DNA of 64,000 bases from Purshia tridentata (GCA_003254885.1 QANT01006385.1:1-64000); one strand, 5' to 3'; positions 25,756-38,887 are shown, counted from the first letter of the stretch. The notes: generated by a model not told the origin, from the letters alone. Numbers and translations are program-made.

Positions 25756-27336
25756 ATGGATCAAGGCGGCGCACCCCATGTTGCTACCTCGCAGCGCAGT
25801 GGCTCGGCCGGCGGCGGCGGTGGTGGTCAGGTCGGGGTTCAGATCCACCAGACCACCCGGGGAAGGGGGCTTCCAGATTTCCTCCAGAGCGTGAATCTCA
25901 AGTACGTGAAATTAGGGTACCATTACCTAATCTCTAATCTCTTAACCTTGTGTTTCATTCCCTTAATCATCGTCACCCTAATCGAAGCCTCCCAAATGGA
26001 CCTCTATGATATCCACCAACTCTGGCTTCACCTCCAGTACAACCTCGTCAGCGTCATTATCTGCTCCGCTTTTCTCGTATTCGGTTTGACTGTTTACATC
26101 ATGACCCGACCCAGACCCGTTTATTTGGTCGATTACGCCTGTTACCGCCCTCCCGATCACCTCAAGGCGCCCTACCACCGCTTCATGGAGCACTCGAGGC
26201 TCACTCAGGACTTCGATGACTCGTCGCTCGAGTTCCAGAGAAAGATTCTCGAGCGCTCCGGCCTCGGGGAAGAGACTTACGTCCCTGAGGCGATGCATTA
26301 CATCCCTCCTCGGCCGTCTATGGCTGCCGCCAGAGAAGAGGCTGAGCAGGTCATGTATGGTGCTCTTGACAATCTTTTTGCCAATACCCATGTGAAGCCT
26401 AAGGATATTGGCATTCTTGTTGTGAATTGTAGCTTGTTTAATCCGACACCATCGTTGTCAGCTATGATTGTTAATAAGTACAAATTGAGGGGTAACATTC
26501 GGAGCTTCAATTTGGGAGGGATGGGTTGCAGTGCAGGGGTCATAGCGGTTGATCTTGCCAAGGACTTGTTGCAAATTCATAGGAACACTTATGCTGTTGT
26601 TGTCAGTACTGAGAACATTACTCAGAATTGGTATTTTGGGAATAAGAAGTCTATGTTGATACCCAATTGCTTGTTTCGAGTTGGGTGCTCTGCAGTTTTG
26701 CTTTCCAATAAATCTGCAGATAGGAGGCGAGCTAAGTACAAGCTTGTTCATCTTGTGAGGACCCATCGTGGCGCGGATGATAAGGCTTTTCGTTGTGTTT
26801 ACCAGGAACAGGATGATAAGGGGAAGACTGGTGTTTCTTTGTCCAAAGATTTGATGGCCATTGCCGGTGGCGCCCTTAAAACCAACATAACCACTTTGGG
26901 CCCTATTGTGCTTCCAATCAGCGAGCAGCTTCTTTTCTTTTCATCTCTCGTGGTTAAGAAGCTGTTCAATGCAAGTGTCAAGCCTTATATCCCGGATTTC
27001 AAGCTGGCATTTGATCATTTCTGCATACACGCTGGGGGAAGGGCTGTAATTGATGAGCTGGAGAAGAACCTGCAGTTGCTTCCTATACATGTGGAGGCTT
27101 CTCGGATGACTCTACACCGGTTTGGGAACACTTCGTCCAGCTCCATTTGGTATGAGTTGGCCTATACAGAGGCCAAGGGGAGGATGCGCAAGGGCAACCG
27201 TGTCTGGCAGATTGCCTTTGGAAGTGGTTTTAAGTGTAATAGCGCTGTCTGGGAGGCACTTCGGAATGTGAAGCCATCTTGTAATGGTCCTTGGGAGGAC
27301 TGCATCGGCAAGTATCCCGTGAAAGTAGTTTCCTAG
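25756..27336 (+). CDS. 3-ketoacyl-CoA synthase (KCS), intronless, 526 aa
   Basis: Condensing enzyme of the ER fatty-acid elongase: it joins an acyl-CoA to malonyl-CoA, the first and chain-length-setting step of very-long-chain fatty acid synthesis for waxes, suberin and sphingolipids. One open frame from ATG to stop. A Gly-rich N-terminal tail (about 1-40) precedes two membrane segments (about 57-78 and 96-117), then the FAE1/type III PKS-like catalytic domain. The catalytic triad is visible: Cys258 in GGMGCSAG, His425 in HFCIHAGGR and Asn458 in RFGNTSSSS, with spacing equal to FAE1 (C223, H391, N424). The closest match by eye is the KCS4/KCS11 group. Base composition is more GC-rich than the surroundings, which is normal for a coding exon. 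Nothing in it looks broken. Confidence 0.96.
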   Translation: MDQGGAPHVATSQRSGSAGGGGGGQVGVQIHQTTRGRGLPDFLQSVNLKYVKLGYHYLISNLLTLCFIPLIIVTLIEASQMDLYDIHQLWLHLQYNLVSVIICSAFLVFGLTVYIMTRPRPVYLVDYACYRPPDHLKAPYHRFMEHSRLTQDFDDSSLEFQRKILERSGLGEETYVPEAMHYIPPRPSMAAAREEAEQVMYGALDNLFANTHVKPKDIGILVVNCSLFNPTPSLSAMIVNKYKLRGNIRSFNLGGMGCSAGVIAVDLAKDLLQIHRNTYAVVVSTENITQNWYFGNKKSMLIPNCLFRVGCSAVLLSNKSADRRRAKYKLVHLVRTHRGADDKAFRCVYQEQDDKGKTGVSLSKDLMAIAGGALKTNITTLGPIVLPISEQLLFFSSLVVKKLFNASVKPYIPDFKLAFDHFCIHAGGRAVIDELEKNLQLLPIHVEASRMTLHRFGNTSSSSIWYELAYTEAKGRMRKGNRVWQIAFGSGFKCNSAVWEALRNVKPSCNGPWEDCIGKYPVKVVS

Positions 27337-30300
27337 CTCAAATAGCATTCTGGTTAGATTCGCAATTCAGGCTATTCATCATTACTAGCTAAACACTCTA
27401 TTTTGAATTTGTTAGTTCTTGATATTGTACTTTATTCGGTTTTGTTGTATTTGATACTTGATGTCAAATTGTGGTTTTTCTCTACTTGATTTTCATATAT
27501 ATATTTCAGTGGTTTATGATTTGTAGCATTGCTGATTTTGTATCGAGATGAATAATCCAGAATTACCACATTGGATCATCCTGTATCTCTAATTTCATGT
27601 TGGAAGTATAGAGTTTAGTTTTTTGATTTAGTTTTTCAACTTGTATCAGAAGTCCCTTTTCTTTATTAGTCAATAAAATCTATTCATTCAGATGAAAGTT
27701 GTGTGGATGATTTATAATTTATTTTACTGAGCATTTCTGATCACGTTCACTAATCATACAAACTCTGCTGATGTTGAAACTCTTTGGCTGTTGGGCACAC
27801 GGTGAGAAGAAACCTTACATCTACACACACTAACAGACACATGATTATAATCCCTGATGGATTATACCCTGTAATGGAAATTTCTAGTTGATTATTGGAA
27901 GGTAATGTCACTGCTTATTCTCTGCTTATGACTGAGGAAATGCGTATCTACAAGCATTAATCTAGAGATTTTATAGTACTTTGGTTATGGGAAACATGTG
28001 GACACATACCCTCACTGTGAATGCGTCTTCCAAATGCATATATTAATACTTCTATACACTTAACATGAGTTTCATAAACACAGACACACATCATCATAAT
28101 CACCCATGTGCTTGTGTCACATAACTAGTCATACTCTTGTCTGCATCTCAAAGTTTACTGTCACTGCTAGTGAAAGAGAGTTTATGTACAAGAAATTGAC
28201 TGCTTGGGAGGCTTTACTGCGAGTGTTATATTCATACTTTTAACTACTGCAAGTTTAAGCGTCAGAGAGAGAACTCAATTTGAAACCGTTGGGCAATTGT
28301 GTCGACCAGAGGTTTGGTGTAAGGATTTCTTCCTTCTTTTATTAAATCTCAGTAGCTAGAATTCCAAAGGTTTCAAATGAAATAGAAATTGAATGAGTCA
28401 GGCTTGTCAGGATGGCATTTAAGTTAGTTTTTGTTGTTCTTTTGCATATTGGTGTAGTACAACTCGGTTTTAAATGCCATAGAAATTGAATGAGTCAGCC
28501 TTTTCAGGATGGCATTTAGTTGGTTTTAGCTGTTCGTTTACATATTTGTGTGGGTCAACTCAGTTTGGTCACGTTTATTGACTATCGAGCGTTTATGGTC
28601 TTTATTCTGAAAAGTGGCCAAATGTTGCACATGCCCAACCTGACTCAAGAGACCTGAAAGGCTGAAAGGTGGGGTACAGCAACATAAATGAGCAAAAGCC
28701 AATATGAACTTTAAGTTAGGAACTTCGTTTCAAATATTGAGACAAGTTTACCTCGAATTGGAATGTGTGGTAGGTTGCACATGCCTGTTTGTAGTTTCTT
28801 TTGGAAGTGCCTTTTTCTTTTTCTCTCTATCGCTCGGCATTGATTTGTCGGCTTTATCAGTTTTATATTAGATTTTAACTCAGAAATTTTGGACAAGTCC
28901 TATTTAATACCCTAAGAAGGTCTCAAAATTCTAGAGTTAAAATCTAACATACGACTTTTACAAATATCTTTCTACACCTTAAGAAGGTATAGAGTGAATT
29001 GTCAAGAAGTACTTTAAAAAATCAGCGAAAGAAGTGGTGTTGAGCGTTTATTGAAGTGCTTTGCTGTTTCAGTGACACTGCCGACTACTAGGTGAAGCTA
29101 CAAAGCATTCGGGACTGGAAATCCGCAAAAATAAAAAAATACAAAAATTTGCAGGCATCCACAGCAGATCCCCGTCGTAGTATCTAATCTAATCTGAACT
29201 AGAAATATACGATTTTAGAGTCAGCTGTATATGATTGTTATTAGGACTGCTTTATTTTATCGGGGGTCCCTGCTATAGGGTATGTTCGACTGTAACACGA
29301 TTTGCACATGGGGTACAGTGGTATACGGTATACAAGAGTGCAATTCGTGCCACGAAAATGTTTGACTGAAACAGGATATGCTCATGGGGTATATATATAT
29401 ATATGTAAAAGAATTTCTGTTTAGGTCCTTTTCTTTGGTATAGCTGTAGACCGTAGGATTGTGATTGCATATGAATTATCAAGCGGCGGTTATTTACCAA
29501 GTTATCCATCCATGAATGGCCACGAACGAATAAACCTTTAAATTGGAGGATTGATAGAACTAGTTTATGCCATTTAAATTTTTTTTCATTTAGTCAATAA
29601 TAAAATGAAATTCTATTCCAAAAAAAGAAAATAGAAGAAATTGTCGTCCAATTCAGAAGTTCGTGGGCGGTCCTTCAATAGCAAGCTTCACATGTGAGCA
29701 TCGACTTTTTCCGCTATTTCGATCCACATCCCTATAACAACCTTAGGCCCATTTCAACCTTTAATGGTCAATTCCGGTGCCTCGTTCCTCGGGAAATAAA
29801 TGGGCTCTCTCAAACGGTTGTCGACCCATAAATCCTAGGAGTAGGACCCAAAAGGAAAAAGTAAAACAATAAGTTCCACTATTGACTTTTAAATTCTCGG
29901 AGCAGATGATTTTTTTTTTTCTCTTTGGACTTTTAAAAATTTGATACCTAGATATTTATATAAAGATCCTGTCATTTTGGTTGGTAAATGCTTTGAATTT
30001 TATTCTCTATCCTATTATTTGATTTGATATATGGTTATCGTTATTTCCTCTCGGGCTGAAAGCAAGGGATACCCCACTGAGGTCATTAGACAAAATAACT
30101 TTGTCGATATATAGACTAGAAATTCATGTCTACCAGTCATTTATAGGCAGCTGCCTTTCCCTTTCAGTTGCAGATTATTAGATGGATCGACTTATTGTTA
30201 GATGTTCCTCGACTTCTGATGCAAGTGAAAGCGGCTGGATTGGAAAATTAATATAATGAATTAAAAAATTTTTAGGCCAATTGTTAGATTACAGCTACCT

Positions 30301-30493
30301 ATATAGAGATTCTAGCGAACAATGAATGTAGCAATAGAACACCAAGTAGTGCTGGCTGAAGAAGATGCTTTGTTTTATGCCACGAATTTCTTGTCGGAAC
30401 AATTTCTGTAGAATTTATCTCAAAATGGGATTGCAGAATTTGGTTTCTTCTAACACAAGAAAGAAAGTAAATGAAATAAAGGGAAAGAAAACC
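27337..30493. other. 3.2 kb intergenic region
   Basis: The left end carries the KCS 3' UTR, with AATAAA near 27674. A tandem repeat at 28371-28563 is listed separately. Near 29280-29400 two short strings resembling 'tgttcgactgtaacacg...gcacatggggta' recur about 90 bases apart. No gene is supported. Confidence 0.6.
28371..28563 (+). repeat. tandem duplication, 97 bp unit
   Basis: Copy 1 is about 28371-28467 and copy 2 about 28468-28563. Shared strings include atagaaattgaatgagtcag, tcaggatggcattta, acatatt/gcatatt and caactc. Identity is roughly 80 percent by eye. It lies in non-coding DNA. Confidence 0.8.
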
Positions 30494-33400
30494 TCATCTG
30501 AAGGAATTTTGAATCTCTTCCAGAGCTCTCCCCTTTGTCTCGGGTACCCATATGTAAACAAACACAACAGTGAAAGCACCCACAATCATGTAAATGGTGA
30601 AGGTTCCTGTTGAAATTGAAAGTGGAAGCAACACATTAGCCCAAATTACGAAACAACTACAATAATAACAAAGATGAGTAAAACAACTAAAAAAACAACC
30701 AAGGATACACAACAGCACCACTAGCAATGAGTTGGTGCTCAATCCCAATTATAAGCCAATGTTTCCAATGTGACTAATTAAGTACATATGTCTCCACTAA
30801 TTTGTTTTTTGGTGGTGTAATCGCAGTCTCTGTGGACATTTACCAGCTATAGTTTGAGAGAGAGAGAGAGAGAGAGAGAGTCACACCTCCACTGTTCCAT
30901 TCCAATAGCAAGTTTGCAGTCATCGTGATCACCCAGGCTACGAACCAGTTGGCAAGTGTTGCTATGCTTCCAGCAAGACCTTTAATATTGATAGGAAGAA
31001 TCTGCATTGCCAAATTTACACTTTATGAAAGAGCCAAAGTTACTCTGCAACAAATTACAAGATCAAAATTTTGTGCTCAATGTGAGATACAAAGCAATGT
31101 GTTTGACAAGAATGCCAAAGAATACGGTTTGCACCGTTGGGTCATGAAATATTGACAGTGTAAATCTTATACTTTCTTTTTTTCTTTCCCCTTTGGTTAA
31201 ATTCAAAACTACAAAGCTACTTAAAAGTAGCCAGTGCAGGAATTTTGTATTGGCCACATCATACATACTAAATTGATTGCATTACTTCATCTTGAGAAAT
31301 AAAATGAATATTTGCAAGGAAGAAAGCTTGGCATACAAGGAGATTCATCAACTTCTCCATGCCTACACCTTGAAGTCAAAACTTGAAATATAGGAAAAGT
31401 GGAAAACAAGTGTGCACTAGTAAACAAGTCAAACCAGTATGAAAAGGAAGAGGAAGTTCTAAGTTCTAAAAACTGTAAATAATTTGCAGGTATAGAACAC
31501 AAAATTCATGCTTATATTGCAAATAACTCTAGCAGGACTGACAAGGGTAAGCAAATACCTTAACAAAAGCTTAATTATGGACATACCTCAGACATTATAA
31601 TCCATGGAATAGCTCCCATACCCAGAGAGAAGGAAATTACCAAGGCCTGAAAGAATAGTGTGAGACAAAGGAAATTACAGGCAGATAAATAAAGAAAGCA
31701 ATACAATTCTGATATTAAAAATATAAACATACCACAACTCCAACCACTGACAGGATGCCCAACATGCTATAAAACTTTGAATCAGCCGATAGGAACTCCT
31801 GGGATCAGTGGGAAAGATTTTGAGAAGATACACTAAAGAAGCAGGTACCCACAATTTTTGTCTAGAGAGCTTTATTACCTTTAGATAGAACGACACCGCA
31901 ACAACTAGGAGGCTAAGTGTCAATCCAATGGAGGAGATCTACAATGAAAAGTACAAAATTTCTCCATTTTACTCTACTCCAAACGGATAATATTCTACTC
32001 CAAATGGATAATAAATTAATAAACTTACCATAAGCAGAATCCGACGACCAGCTCTGTCCACCAACCATGTAGTCACCCCTGTAGCTATGACCTAAATGCA
32101 TAAAGATCCCTGTTACGTTTACAACTTGAGAATATTGGATGAAAGAAGAAACCAATTTTCAAGTTATCTTCATGCTGTACCTGAACAGCACCAAGGCCAC
32201 ATGTGGCTGCATTACTTGACGTTATCCCTATTCATAAATTAAAACAAATAAGAGTCATTTCACATGAACAGCAAGCTGATTCAAAGTCAGTTTTCCTATA
32301 TAATATACATGGAATATATGTGTGTATGCATGTACTATATACACAATAAAAGGAGGTACATTTACACACTTCCTGGTGATCAAAGGAAACAAGGTATAAA
32401 GAATATGAAAGTGCTTCTTTGGTTTTTTCAGCATCCCAACTCAATTTTTAATGTAAGAGGGGAAACCAGTTTGTTCTTGGTGCTTACCGGCATTTGCAAA
32501 AATGGTACTGGAATAGAATAGCACACCGTTAATTCCACTAAGCTGTTGAAGAACAAGTAATCCAATTCCAATCTGCAGGATATCAATTAGTAAGAGCAGG
32601 GATTTTTTCATCCATCAAGTTTGAGACTACAACATAGCCAGGTAAGAGAACCAAATCTTTAGGAAAACAATTAGCACCATTAAAGGAAGCCAGTATCTTC
32701 TTTGTTTGAGTTCTGCAAATCGAATTGTTGTTCTTCTGGTTGATGACGCTAAGGATCTCTGCACAATATATATCAACAAAATTATTCAAATAGGTGATTT
32801 TCCAAGAGTGAAATATTAACACCATAATTTATAGGTCTTTAGCAGGAATTTGTGGCATTTTACCTTGATTTCATTCACTTCAATGGAAATATCAGTATCA
32901 AATCCCCGGAGAACTTGCAAAGAGGCCTCAAAATCCTCTGTCATACCCATTTTTGCCTGTTGGAGTTGAAACCCAAAGAAAAAAAAAACGAAAAAAAAAC
33001 ACTGATATTATATCTAACACTCAAACTGTGGTTGATATTTGAGAGAAAAACCTACTTTGTGGCCTTACCAGCCATCGAGGAGATTCTGGAATGAAAAACA
33101 GCCCAGGTATCAATATGGTACAAGGCAATATTCCTGAAAATAACAGGTTGAAAAGTTTCATCAATATACATATGCTTATCCAGAAATAAATCTTCTGGAA
33201 TAATAAATTTCCAGAAGGAGGAAAAGAAGTTGAATTTTCAATCAGAATATGATTACAAATCAATAATATGGCTTGTTTTCTTTTCTTTTTTTCTATATAG
33301 AAATTGATAGAATAAAAATAAAAAGTCTCCCACTCCACGAATGCCAAACATTTAGCCATGAGTGTACTGTTAAAATTTACTGCTTGGCTAGACAACATTA

Positions 33401-34809
33401 GAGAACCAATGGAGCCAAGCATGTAAAGCGTTCTTTCAAAGATCATAAAAGACTTCCCTTATGTACGGAAGCATTTCTAATCACTAGTAGCATGCAAACA
33501 AATTCATAACTCCTTCAAGTAAATCAAGTTTAATAAAATTCTACAAGTGATGTGAACACTAGAGTGAAATTTTAAGAAGATTACCCAGAACTGCAAGTAT
33601 TCTCCATTGAACAAAAAGTCCAAGCAGATAAGCCAGCATTATCCCAATGGTTACAGAGAGCTACAGAACAAGGATTAAAGTTTAAATAATCTGAACATAT
33701 AATTTAGTAACTGCTAACAGCAACTCATGGTAAGAACAAACCAAAAAACAAGGGCAACCTGATTGACTGAGCCCAAAGCGCCTCTCAAGTTTTGAGGTGC
33801 TATCTCAGCTATATATACAGGCACCTAGCAAACAATCAACCAAGTTAGTACTTTCACAATTTGTCTCCACACAAATTCCATTATAGAAAGACAAGAATGA
33901 AACAAGTTAACGTTACCGTGTACGAGATTATTCCCACACCAAATCCTTCCAACAACCTGCCCATATAGAGGAAAGAAGAATCCTACAAAAATAATTGGAC
34001 TATATATAAGACAAGCATGTTCTTGACTGCATATTGCACGTCTACGTTCTGATAAACATGGACAGCCATGAAAACTCACTTTGGCAAATGATATGGCAAG
34101 CCAACCGATTACATTAGGAATGGCAGCGATCATTAATGACTGCAATTATCAAAGCAGAAGGTTATACAAAGATGTGATGCTTAATAAGGAAGAGAATAAG
34201 TGATCGAATCCTACCCCTTTGCGACCAATATATTCAGCAATCTGACCGCTGGCTATAGCCCCAACCATGGCACCCACATTTGATAAAGAACCAAAAAGAG
34301 AAAACTGACCCAGATGATAATAGTTAGAAACTAGAATTAAGCAAACACCCAATTATGCAATATAAATTAAGCAACTGAGATTCAAACCTCTGACACTGTG
34401 AGTCCAAGATCCTTGGTGATTGCTGCTTGGGTCGGAGAAGAATAACCAGACTGCAAGAAACAAAAATGCAATTCAAAAGCAGATATGAATCAAACTGAAG
34501 CTGAGCTCTCTACAATCGAAGAGCTGAAGTTATCTTAAACCCAATAGACTATAGCTAGCTGCTCAAGCGAATTGTTGAAGATTGTTGAAGAAGAAGAAGA
34601 GCTATGAAACTTACGGTGAAGCCGAATTGGATAGGACCCAAAGCGACAATGAGAACACAAGCCATGACAGAAATGGAGCTATCCCGCATGACCTGGGACG
34701 AGCCCATCATACTGGATTGCCTGGAACCCATTCGGTACCAGCTCCCTGTGTGCAGGAACGGTTTCCTAAGATCCCCTCTTCCATCTTCGCTGTCGTCCCT
34801 GAAACTCAT
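30494..34809 (-). CDS. ERD6-like monosaccharide transporter, 18 exons, 487 aa
   Basis: Major facilitator sugar transporter of the ERD6-like (ESL) group; the best-known close relative, Arabidopsis ERDL6, exports glucose from the vacuole. Exons on the minus strand: 34615-34809, 34388-34450, 34215-34304, 34080-34139, 33917-33982, 33759-33824, 33585-33660, 33069-33133, 32864-32956, 32678-32758, 32488-32572, 32181-32227, 32029-32091, 31879-31938, 31733-31798, 31587-31646, 30887-31001 and 30494-30606; phases match and the sum is 487 residues, which I recall as the ERDL6 length. Sugar-porter signatures are visible: IAEYIGRKG after TM2, [18 protein letters not shown] after TM6, VDRAGRR and [13 protein letters not shown] at the end. 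The cytosolic N-terminus is acidic and carries LRKPFL, a possible vacuolar sorting signal. A GA repeat lies at the last intron's donor side. Confidence 0.95.
30856..30880. repeat. (GA)n microsatellite in a transporter intron
   Basis: An uninterrupted GA run of about 25 bases, a few bases inside the last intron of the ERD6-like gene (CT on the sense strand). Confidence 0.9.
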
Positions 34810-35958
34810 TACCTCAGGCCTCTGCTGCGATCAGAGAAGGTAAGAGAGAGAGCAGTGCGCGCAGACTGTGGTTGTTAAAATTCGAGAGAGAGAGAGAGGT
34901 ATATAATACGATTGATTGATTGTTGTCTGTTTGTTTATGGTGGTGGTGGTGTGCAGCATTGCTGGGCTGTAAGTCCAACTGGACTCCCAACGCAACGTAT
35001 GCCGTTACCTGGAGTCTCGTGCGATCTTCGCGTGACCGAGTTCACCTTCTGCCACGTCCGCATTAAAAATTGCTTACTCCCTCCCAGTCCTCCTCTTCAG
35101 CTCATCCCATCTGTAACTTTGAACGTTGAGTTGTTTTAACGTTTGCTGTTAGAATTTTAATGCTTTTTTATACATTATCTTTAATAAAATTTTAGCCTGA
35201 CTAAAAAATCACGTGTTCTCATTTTATGATTTGTTTTTAAAGTCGCAAAATCTCATGATTCTATTGAAGGCATTTTTTTTTAGAAAAATTATTTTTGTGA
35301 TAAATTCATATTTTATAATATGAGTTAAATATAAATATATACTTTTATAGTATAATATAGTAACATCCACTTATGACATATGATTAATTTATCATATATC
35401 ATATAATATGAGTGGAAAATAAATTCATACTTTTATATATAATATTAGTAAAGTTTATGTCAATTAATTTATCATATGTAAATGTTACGATTATGAAGAC
35501 AAATTTTTATTTTTGTGTTACATATGTAGTAATGCATGTCGAATGGGTGCTAATCATAGTGTATTCAATTATTTGTGAAAGAATTTTAATTTTTGGATAA
35601 AGATGGATTTTTATAAAATCAAGGGGTGGGGGTGACTCAAATATTTTTCAGATAAAAATTCATGTATACTCTGACACAAAAATGAGAGAGAGAGAAGAGA
35701 AGGAGGATGTACAAATACCAGCCCTCTTTTATTATTTGAATGATGAAATAAAGCGGAAGACTAACGGTCCAAGATGAATAATGGAAGAGTCCACCAGGTT
35801 CGACAAAATAAATTGTACTTTCTCCCAAAAAAAAAAAAAAAGATGTACAAATTTCGAAAAAGGTAGATACATACCGATAATGTCCAATGAGATGAGAACC
35901 ACGAGCTACCCACCTCAATGCATTGATTTGATTAATAAATAAAAGAAAAATATTTAGA

Positions 35959-36359
35959 TCACCCCAAGGGGTGACCTCAAGGTCCACCCCACCTCTTGAT
36001 TTTATAATTTCGATAATGTTGACGCATAATCGGAATCGTTCATATTTTAGATTACCTATTATAAATCATCTATGTAAAAAATAACTCAATCGGAAATCAT
36101 TTGGTTATATAATTGTTGTCAATTAAAGAGAAAAAATGAATGGTTCTGAATTAAAGAGTGATTTTTTGACTAAACCATTGATTTTTTATATTTAATTGAC
36201 AACAATTCTATAATCAAATAATTTCCGATTGAGTTAATTTTTTGCATAAATGATCTATAATAGGTGATCTAAAATATGAACGGTTCCGATTATACGTCAA
36301 CATTGTTGAAATTATAAAATCAAGGAATGAGGTGGATCTTGAGGTCACCCTTGGGGTGA
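35959..36359. mobile_element. foldback MITE with 169 bp terminal inverted repeats
   Basis: The left arm (35959-36127) and right arm (36191-36359) are the same length and inverted copies of each other, about 88-90 percent identical by eye, around a 63 bp centre. Shared pieces include cttgattttataattt, ataatcggaa, cgttcatattttaga, aactcaatcggaaat and attgttgtcaattaaa. The left tip is itself a perfect 16 bp palindrome (tcaccccaaggggtga) and the right tip a near-perfect one. There is no coding capacity, so the element is non-autonomous. I do not see a clean target-site duplication, so the superfamily stays open; long arms would suit a Mutator-like or foldback type. Confidence 0.88.
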
Positions 36360-36944
36360 CCAGAAAATTGTTCTTTTTATCTGTGTCAAAAACCTTATCG
36401 TTAATTCGATTAATTAACAACTGAATTATTAACTAACGAAAATAGTCCTGTAAAAGTGATCATGAAATACATCACGTGATCATTTTTTTAATTATTTTAC
36501 TGACAACAATGCCTATTTTAACACGTATACTAAATTTATTTAATGACCAATTTAAAGCCCCCAAAAATAGAAAAATCGAACGAGTGTTTAGGGCCAAAAC
36601 TAAATTTGTCCCTCCCTATTGACCTATACATTATAAATTTATAAGATGGGTACTAGCTAGGCTATTAAAAATATAAAGTGATTACAGAAATTGGTTTATT
36701 TAGTTGCTGTGCTACTTTTTCCACCTAACAGTCCTTAGTTTCAGAAACATCATTTCTTCAGAAGCAGGATCCTTCTTCAAACTTGAAACATGAAATTGAC
36801 TAATTGAGTGCTCTCATTCTCCGAGGTAACCAGGCCGATACACATTGTCTGTGTACTGTATCACTGTGTGTAATGTGTATCTTTGCTCGTCCAAGATGTT
36901 GAGTGCCACATTTTATTAGGATGTATTGTTTTTTTATTTAGAAA

Positions 36945-37065
36945 TGATAGATTAACACATTTTAGTATTATTTTATATTAATAAAAGTTTTTGTATTGAT
37001 AGATCTCATTTTTATTAGAAAAGTGATACATAAAATAATATCAAAATATGGTACACATAGTATTT
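36945..37065. mobile_element. possible small MITE-like inverted repeat
   Basis: About 40-base imperfect arms (roughly 36947-36989 and 37022-37062) share the inverted core attattttat with flanking cacattttag / accatatttt. The sequence is very AT-rich, so some of the match may be chance. Confidence 0.4.
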
Positions 37066-38089
37066 TTTTAATCTGATAATATAAGGTAGGATATTTTTTT
37101 TTAATCTAAGATGAATTGTTTAAATATTAAATTAGATACTAATATCAAATCATTAATAAACTTAATAAGAAGGATATTGAAATACTAACTTAGCCTAAAG
37201 GATAATCCTGAGCATAAAACGCATTAGTAAACTTAAATTAGGCCGTTGAGAACTTGGTTTATAGTGAGCATAAATTAAGCCGTCGAAAACTCAGCAGTTG
37301 TATCTGTATATTTAAGGTGCATTTGCATATTTGAGTTGCATCTATTCAGCAGGTACATATGTATATTAAAATGCATTTGCATTTTATAAGTTGCATCTAT
37401 ATTTTTTAAGTTGTCTAAAACTCAAGTGGTTAAGTCTATTGTCTTTTTAACCAAAATTTTAAATGATTGAGCCCTAAAATCTAATGGATCTTTGTTTAAG
37501 CACAAAACAAAAATGAGCGCATGGTGCACGTGCGTACCAAACTTTATTGATTACTTGGGACACTGCTTGTAGTTGTTGGTCCAATTCAATAACAAAGAGT
37601 CTCTCAATTATTTGGTTGATCTCGGTAAGTTTGGTGGACTTGTGTAGTATACGGACTGCACAGTGATTATGAGATTCTTTCAAGGGCAGGTCTATTTGTA
37701 CCCACCTAATTACTCTCCATAACACTGGATTTTTTTTATGCAATAAAGTTTGAAATTTACCTTTGTTACATTACAACAGTCTTTCCCTCCCATCTGCCTC
37801 CTTATACCAACCCCCTCCACTTCGCCAGGGCTTCATATGGTCCTCTGGCCAATCGGTCACCAAAACTTCCCTCTGGGCAATCTGGGCAATCTGGGCAATC
37901 TGTCTCTATATCTGTCTACACTTTTTATTTTATTTTATTTTTCAAAATGTTAAAATTACCTTTGGGTGTATTGGTGAAATAAGAAGATGAAAAGTATGAA
38001 TAAAATAAAAAGGAGGCTGGCATCCTATTGGCGTTGCGTGTATTAATCAAATTAGCAAATGTTTTTAGAAGCATGCATCATGCATGGTA

Positions 38090-38235
38090 GAAGATAATAA
38101 TTTCTGTATTTGCGATACTAATGTGGTATCACAACATAGAGAGAGTGAATGTTTTGGACATTAAGTCTTAAGACACACTATGCTCTATATTGTGATACCA
38201 TATCAGTATCACAGGTCCATGAAATTTCTTCTTAG
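38090..38235. mobile_element. hairpin element, about 145 bp
   Basis: The 30-base segments 38112-38141 and 38183-38212 are inverted copies with only 4 mismatches, all transitions. Weaker pairing continues outward for about 20 bases on each side (agaag...aatttc). The 41-base loop contains the palindrome ttaagtcttaag. It is either a very small MITE or the remains of one able to fold as a hairpin RNA. Confidence 0.65.
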
Positions 38236-38771
38236 GGTAGAAATACTTAGGTGAAAAAATCACTTGATTTAAGCCAGGCTTCGGATAGGAACGTTGGGTT
38301 TAAGTCCATTGAATTGGGCTGTGCAAGGCTCAGTCCAAAGCCTAGTTGAGGAATGTTAAACCATAAAAGGGCTGGGCCAGAATTTGGAAAGTAAATTACT
38401 GTTGTACAACTGACCAATAATTCAACACAGATTCACTTATATTATAACACGCGCTTTAAAAGGAGCGTGAACAGAAAGTAGTCCTAAATCCTAATGGAAT
38501 GAAAATAAAAGTTTTTTTTTTTTAGAGGATGTACTTTTGGTTATCAGAGGAGAAAACGGACACCACCTGTTCCATTCTCAAAGAACTCGGGACTGAAAGA
38601 AAAAAAGAAAAAAGAAAAACATAGGTGACATTAAAAATCCGAGATGTCCCTTAAATTAAAACTCAATAACATAATAATAGTAAGTAGAGACTATACAGTC
38701 GATTTCGTAAACTATAGTGGCTTCTCTTCACACAAACTCTCCCCCACTCCGTTTGTCGATTCCTTATTTCT

Positions 38772-38792
38772 ATGACTTCAATTCAACCCTAA
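38772..38792 (+). promoter_or_regulatory. possible upstream ORF in the glycosylase leader
   Basis: ATG ACT TCA ATT CAA CCC TAA encodes MTSIQP and ends 95 bases before the main ATG. It counts only if transcription starts upstream of it, which the sequence does not prove. Confidence 0.3.
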
Positions 38793-38887
38793 CTGTAAAC
38801 AACCACCGTCACCACCACCGTTACCCTCAACGTCACCGCCACCCACATTAACTGTCAACCCACCCATTGAATTCGAAACTCTCACAT

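Larger units (their letters stand above)
34810..38771. other. 4 kb intergenic region with several inverted-repeat elements
   Basis: The left end holds the ERD6-like 5' leader, with a GA tract near 34883-34898 and a possible minus-strand TATA near 34900. The spacer then contains AT-rich DNA, three inverted-repeat elements listed separately (35959, 36945 and 38090) and a small triple repeat of 'gggcaatct' near 37877-37905. No gene is supported. Confidence 0.65.
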
